A DNA stretch of 64,000 nucleotides from VFZP01 sp043755595 (lineage in GTDB: Bacteria > Acidobacteriota > Terriglobia > Bryobacterales > Bryobacteraceae): positions 1-64,000 of the forward strand of contig JAYUSQ010000275.1 of the NCBI GenBank assembly GCA_043755595.1. Reading direction: 5' to 3'. The translations under genes were made by a program, and so were the position numbers. Shown piece by piece: positions 60,137 through 64,000 of this stretch. Position 1 is the stretch's first letter, and each line of letters starts with the position of its first letter. Under the pieces are notes generated by a model. The model did no database searches and was not told where the DNA came from. It worked only from the letters and a program-made list of their open reading frames with translations.

Positions 60137-60720
60137 GATCCGGCAGCGTCGAACGGATAACCAAGGAAACCCAAATCAAGGGTACGCTCCGCCTGGAGGG
60201 CAAGGGCCGTTATGAGATCCATACGGGCGTGCGGTTCCTTGATCACATGCTGGAGCTCTTCGCCAAGCACGGCGGCTTTGACTTGACGATCGACGCCAAG
60301 GGCGACTTGGACGTCGACCAGCATCACACCGTCGAAGACGCCGGCATCGTGCTAGGCCAGTTATTCAGCAAGGCGTTGGGCGACCGTAAGGGTATCAATC
60401 GCGCCGGTTACTTCGTGTTGCCAATGGATGAAACTCTCGCTGTCGTTGCGATCGACCTGGGCGGACGTCCGGCCTTGGTCTACAAGGATCTGGTCAAGGT
60501 CCGGCTAGTCGGCGATTTGCAGACGGAATTGTGCGAAGACTTCTTCTCGGGCTTCACCATCCACGCCGGCGCCAACTTACACGCCAAAATCATGTACGGA
60601 CGGTCCAATCATCATAAAATCGAGGGTATCTTCAAGTGCTTCGCGCGCGCAATGAAGTTCGCCTGCTCGAAGGACGCGCGACTGAAGGATCAGCTTCCGT
60701 CGACCAAGGGATTGCTCTAA
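60133..60720 (+). CDS. hisB: imidazoleglycerol-phosphate dehydratase
   Basis: The 195-residue monofunctional enzyme begins with RITKETQIKGTLRLEG and has the repeated metal-binding histidine motifs RFLDHMLELFAKH / DQHHTVEDAGI and, in the second half, the matching histidine block NHHKIEGIFK. It dehydrates IGP to imidazole-acetol phosphate. It is coupled to the HAD gene by ATGA; hisH starts 3 nt after its stop. Confidence 0.96.
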   Translation: MRSGSVERITKETQIKGTLRLEGKGRYEIHTGVRFLDHMLELFAKHGGFDLTIDAKGDLDVDQHHTVEDAGIVLGQLFSKALGDRKGINRAGYFVLPMDETLAVVAIDLGGRPALVYKDLVKVRLVGDLQTELCEDFFSGFTIHAGANLHAKIMYGRSNHHKIEGIFKCFARAMKFACSKDARLKDQLPSTKGLL

Positions 60721-60723
60721 GAA

Positions 60724-61323
60724 ATGGTCTCGATCTTCGACTACGGCGCCGGTAACATCCGCTCGGTTCAGAATACTCTGTCCGAGATCGGCGCGGCTTA
60801 TGAATTGATCGACGACGCAGCGGGTCTTCGGGCCGCTACGCAGATCATCCTTCCGGGCGTAGGACACTTTGGGCAAATCATGCGATCACTGGATGCCATG
60901 CGCGTGCGTGAGACCATCCTGGAGCGCATTGAGGCCGGCGTTCCCTTCCTGGGCATCTGTCTCGGGCTGCAGGCGCTGTTCGGTGGCAGCGAGGAAGCGC
61001 CGGAGCTTGCAGGCCTAGGCGTCTTTCCGGAACGCATCACTCGTTTTAAGGGCGCCGCACGTGTGCCTCACATGGGCTGGAATGAAATCGATGCGCGCCC
61101 CAACTCCCGGATCTTGCGGAACCTCAGTCCGAAGCCCTATGTCTACTTCGCGCACAGTTACTTCGCGCCGATGATCGACGCAACTGCCGCCTCCTGTACT
61201 TACACCGTGCCGTACACCGCTGTCCTGGAACGCGGCAACCTCTTCGGAGTGCAATTCCATCCAGAGAAGTCCGGGCCGCTAGGGCTACAGATCGTCCGTA
61301 ACTTTGTGGAGATCGTAGACTAA
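60724..61323 (+). CDS. hisH: imidazole glycerol phosphate synthase, glutaminase subunit
   Basis: The 199-residue class I glutamine amidotransferase begins VSIFDYGAGNIRSVQ. The catalytic triad is visible: C79 in FLGICLGLQALF, and H179 and E181 in QFHPEKSG. It feeds ammonia to HisF, encoded directly downstream with no gap. Length is normal. Confidence 0.96.
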   Translation: MVSIFDYGAGNIRSVQNTLSEIGAAYELIDDAAGLRAATQIILPGVGHFGQIMRSLDAMRVRETILERIEAGVPFLGICLGLQALFGGSEEAPELAGLGVFPERITRFKGAARVPHMGWNEIDARPNSRILRNLSPKPYVYFAHSYFAPMIDATAASCTYTVPYTAVLERGNLFGVQFHPEKSGPLGLQIVRNFVEIVD

Positions 61324-62091
61324 GTGCTCGCCAAACGAATCATCCCGTGTCTGGACGTTACCGCGGGCCGCGTGGTCAAGGGCGTAAATTTTGTAAACCT
61401 GAAAGATGCCGGCGATCCGGTGGAACTCGCAGGCCGTTACAACCTGCAAGGGGCCGACGAACTGGTTTTTCTGGATATCACTGCCTCCTCCGATCAGCGT
61501 GCGACGATGGCGGATGTAGTCTTCCGCACGGCGCAGCATGTCTTTATCCCACTTACTGTGGGCGGGGGCATCCGGTCGATCAAAGACGCGCGCCGCATCC
61601 TCATGTCGGGGGCCGATAAAGTGGGCGTCAATACCGCGGCGGTGCATCGGCCTGAACTCATCACTGAACTAAGTCGGGAGTTTGGATCGCAAGCCGTCGT
61701 ACTGGCCATTGACGCCCGGCGCCGGCCTGATGGCAATGGGTGGAATGTGTTCACCAAGGGCGGACGAGTGGACGAGGGGATCGACGCCATCGAATGGGCG
61801 GCGCGGGGCGAGGCCATGGGCGCGGGTGAGATATTACTCACTTCTATGGACGCCGACGGAGTGAAAGACGGGTTCGATTGCGAACTTACGCGCACCGTCT
61901 CACGCGCGACTCGGATTCCGGTGATCGCCAGTGGCGGGGCGGGGAAGCCCGAGCATTTCCTGAAAGTTTTAACCGAAGGCGAAGCGGACGCTGCGCTAGC
62001 TGCCTCGATCTTCCACTTCGGCACTTATACGGTGGCGGACTTGAAACAATATCTTGAACAACATGGGATTGCAGTGAGGCCAGCTCTTTGA
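61324..62091 (+). CDS. hisF: imidazole glycerol phosphate synthase, cyclase subunit
   Basis: It starts at a GTG directly after the hisH stop. The (beta/alpha)8 barrel of 255 residues has IPCLDVTAGRVVKGVNF (first catalytic Asp), PLTVGGGIRSIKDARRIL, ILLTSMDADGVKDGFD (second Asp) and VIASGGAGKPEHFL phosphate-binding loops. It cyclises PRFAR with ammonia from HisH. It overlaps hisA by 4 nt (TTGA). Confidence 0.96.
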   Translation: MLAKRIIPCLDVTAGRVVKGVNFVNLKDAGDPVELAGRYNLQGADELVFLDITASSDQRATMADVVFRTAQHVFIPLTVGGGIRSIKDARRILMSGADKVGVNTAAVHRPELITELSREFGSQAVVLAIDARRRPDGNGWNVFTKGGRVDEGIDAIEWAARGEAMGAGEILLTSMDADGVKDGFDCELTRTVSRATRIPVIASGGAGKPEHFLKVLTEGEADAALAASIFHFGTYTVADLKQYLEQHGIAVRPAL

Positions 62092-62801
62092 TTATTCCTT
62101 GCATCGATTTGATGGACGGCAAGGTCGTCCAGTTAGTACAGGGGCGCGACAAGGCCCTGGAAGGCGGAACGCCGGCGGAAATGTTGGAACGCTTTGCGGC
62201 CTTCCCCGAGATCCAGGTGATCGACCTCGACGCTGCTATCGGCAAAGGCGCCAATGACGATCTCGTGGAGTTTCTCGCTGCCCGGGCTCGTTGCCGCATT
62301 GGCGGCGGTGTCAGGACAGCCGACCGAGCCAAAAAGCTTGTCGAGCAAGGCGCTCATCGCGTGGTGATCGGAACATCGGCCTTTGCCTACAATGGCGTGA
62401 ACGGGTTGTTACTCCAAGCGATTGTCGACGCCGTGGGACGCGAGCGAATTCTAATCGCCGTGGATTCCAAAGATGGCAAAGTGGTCGTGAAGGGCTGGCG
62501 CGAATCCACGCAATTTACCGCCGAAGAGATGCTGCCGCAATTGGAACGCTACTGCGGCGGATTCCTTTGCACTTATGTCGACAAAGAAGGCATGATGCAG
62601 GGGACGGATCTGGAATGGTTCGCCCGCCTGCGCGCTAAGACCCAACATGAACTCACCGCGGCCGGCGGAATTACGACGCTCGAAGATGTCGCCGCTTTGA
62701 CTCGTTTAGGGATTCACTCAGCGCTTGGTATGGCCATCTACACCGGCAGGCTCGATCTCGCCGAACTCGCCAGGATCAACGCCCAAGCGGAATCGAAATA
62801 A
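62088..62801 (+). CDS. hisA: 1-(5-phosphoribosyl)-5-[(5-phosphoribosylamino)methylideneamino] imidazole-4-carboxamide isomerase
   Basis: A TTG at 62088 overlaps the hisF stop and gives LIIPCIDLMDGKVVQLVQG, with the catalytic Asp in CIDL. Further barrel motifs are IGGGVRTADRAKKLVEQGA and TYVDKEGMMQGTDLEWF, and AAGGITTLEDVAAL. It isomerises ProFAR to PRFAR. It is the last gene of the operon; its end overlaps the convergent beta-propeller gene by 26 nt. No terminator is seen. Confidence 0.95.
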   Translation: MIIPCIDLMDGKVVQLVQGRDKALEGGTPAEMLERFAAFPEIQVIDLDAAIGKGANDDLVEFLAARARCRIGGGVRTADRAKKLVEQGAHRVVIGTSAFAYNGVNGLLLQAIVDAVGRERILIAVDSKDGKVVVKGWRESTQFTAEEMLPQLERYCGGFLCTYVDKEGMMQGTDLEWFARLRAKTQHELTAAGGITTLEDVAALTRLGIHSALGMAIYTGRLDLAELARINAQAESK

Positions 62802-64000
62802 TCTCTTCGTCGTTGCGCGCGAAGATATGGCGATTGGCATACGCCGGATGTGACCAGTTGACGGCTCCCAATTCACGCCGGTTGTTGGAATCCGTGGTCG
62901 GCCGGATCAATTGCGTCCGGCTAATCTCCTGGTATCCGGCTGGTGAAAGCCGCGCCATGATCAATTCCCCGCGATCGTTGTTGATGAAGTAACGATCTCC
63001 ATTGCGGACGATAAATCCAGACGCCCAACGCGCCTTCTCCTTCGTAACTTCCTGCGTCTCCCAGACACGCTTGCCGGTCTTGAGGTTCAGGCAGCGAAAC
63101 TGCCCGTAACTGCAGATTCCGTAGATATAGCCGCCATCGATCACCGGGGTGTTGACCACCGCATGCAGCCCGTCGGTCGCGATCTCGCTATCGCTTGTGC
63201 CCTTCCAAATTCGCTTGCCGGTCAGATCCACCAGCATGGAGCCGTTGTAGAACGAACTTACCAGCAGACTCGCGCCGCTAAAGACAGGCGTCGCCAACGT
63301 AGCGCCCATGTGCGCCTTCATCGGTTGTTCCCAATTCACTTTGCCGCTGACGGGATCAAGCGATGTTACAGCCACCGGATGCCAGACGATCAACTGGCGT
63401 TTGCCGCCGGTTTCGACAATGATCGGCTGGCAGTAACCCGGTTCCGAGTCCGATGCAATCGCCCGCCAAATCTCCTTGCCAGTCAGCTTATCGAACGCCA
63501 CCACTTTCGCGTCCGGCTGGCCGCCCACGATCGCAATGAGCCGGTTGCCATCGACTAACGGTGCGCTGGCGATACCCCAGCCGGGAATTACAGCGCCGTA
63601 GTCCTTGACGAAGTCTTTCTCCCAAACGACGGCGCCGGTGCGTGTCGCCAGACAAAGCAGCTTACCGCTGGCGCCAACGACATACACAAATTCTCCATCC
63701 ACTGTAGGGGTAGCGCGAGGTCCAGTTCCGTAGCTGATTCCTTGATAATTGGCCGCCCACTCGCGCGTCCATAGGACCTTACCTGTCTTCTGATCAAGCG
63801 CTAGTGCCCGCTCGACGCCTTTCCGCGCGGCCGCGGCCTGAAAGTCGGTGACAAACACTCGCCCGCCGGAAACGGCAGGCCCTGAGTATCCGGCGCGAAT
63901 CGAAGTTCGCCAAGCAGCGAGCAAACCATTACTCGGGAACTTATCGATAATTCCAGTTTCCAGCCAGACGCCGCCGCGGCCTCGGCCTCGCCACTCGGGC
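62776..64000 (-). CDS. PQQ-like beta-propeller repeat protein, N-terminus outside the window
   Basis: The frame stays open to the window edge at 64000, with about 408 codons visible. Repeats of WD/PQQ-like type are plain: GPAVSGGRVFVTDF, GTGPRATPTVDGEFVYVVGA, GIASAPLVDGNRLIAIVGG and ATPVFSGASLLVSSF, each with a GxxxWE/WR-type strand such as LCLATRTGAVVWEK. It is an outer-membrane or periplasmic propeller resembling BamB-type proteins and is widespread in Acidobacteria and Planctomycetes. No catalytic motif is seen. The function is unknown. Confidence 0.85.
   Translation of the reverse strand, partial: PEWRGRGRGGVWLETGIIDKFPSNGLLAAWRTSIRAGYSGPAVSGGRVFVTDFQAAAARKGVERALALDQKTGKVLWTREWAANYQGISYGTGPRATPTVDGEFVYVVGASGKLLCLATRTGAVVWEKDFVKDYGAVIPGWGIASAPLVDGNRLIAIVGGQPDAKVVAFDKLTGKEIWRAIASDSEPGYCQPIIVETGGKRQLIVWHPVAVTSLDPVSGKVNWEQPMKAHMGATLATPVFSGASLLVSSFYNGSMLVDLTGKRIWKGTSDSEIATDGLHAVVNTPVIDGGYIYGICSYGQFRCLNLKTGKRVWETQEVTKEKARWASGFIVRNGDRYFINNDRGELIMARLSPAGYQEISRTQLIRPTTDSNNRRELGAVNWSHPAYANRHIFARNDEEIISIPLGR

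Noticed and set aside
1..64000. CRISPR array, tRNA, rRNA or prophage
   Set aside because: No repeat-spacer pattern, no cloverleaf or rRNA sequence and no phage structural genes were recognised by reading the window.

Overview
This 64 kb window reads as chromosomal DNA of an Acidobacteriota bacterium, most likely Bryobacterales (the Solibacter/Bryobacter/Paludibaculum group). That placement is an inference. It rests on a GC-rich genome with very short intergenic gaps, a giant Oar-like TonB-dependent receptor with an N-terminal carboxypeptidase-regulatory domain, a Tat-exported Gfo/Idh oxidoreductase and a Tat-exported sulfatase, a PQQ-like beta-propeller protein, and many small proteins with carboxypeptidase-regulatory folds. 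No rRNA, tRNA, CRISPR array or intact insertion sequence was seen.

Layout. 1-3 kb: a truncated Nramp-related transporter and orphan proteins. 3-10 kb: a secreted parvulin isomerase, a peroxiredoxin whose catalytic residue is encoded by UGA, a duplicated CPBP membrane protease, Pal, a Fic protein and a frameshifted lipoprotein. 10.8-22.1 kb: a long + strand run (priA, GNAT, SpoU methyltransferase, glutamate-type dehydrogenase, mutS, a/b hydrolase, anmK, esterase), ending tail-to-tail with dnaB. 23.7-30.3 kb: a TetR-controlled RND efflux operon. 30.4-36.7 kb: a metzincin protease, a small carbohydrate-oxidation cluster and a second UGA-containing redox protein fused to a DsbD-alpha-like domain. 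36.7-41.9 kb: prmC, dinB, an FMN reductase, a scar made of an IS3 orfA remnant and a TonB-receptor tail, then a sulfatase. 42-49 kb: a TonB receptor and a three-gene glycosyltransferase/methyltransferase operon. 49-55.7 kb: a DUF3142 protein and its partner, and a two-component system. 55.7-62.8 kb: a histidine operon with a leader peptide and attenuator. 62.8-64 kb: a beta-propeller protein running off the end.

The main discoveries are regulatory or recoding signals that ordinary gene calling misses. (1) Two redox genes are each broken by an in-frame TGA exactly where the catalytic cysteine belongs. Each TGA is followed 14-15 nt later by a compact hairpin with G in its loop, as expected for bacterial selenocysteine insertion. 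(2) The his operon opens with a 24-codon leader peptide containing four consecutive His codons. A terminator hairpin and a mutually exclusive antiterminator are placed so that ribosome stalling at the His codons would free the antiterminator. (3) The Fic gene is preceded by GGACA repeats at exact 12-bp spacing in an AT-rich island. (4) Several genes have a -10-like hexamer 6-8 nt before the start codon, suggesting leaderless transcripts.

The his operon encodes hisI, hisG (long form), hisD, hisC, a HAD phosphatase, hisB, hisH, hisF and hisA. Only hisE is not seen here.
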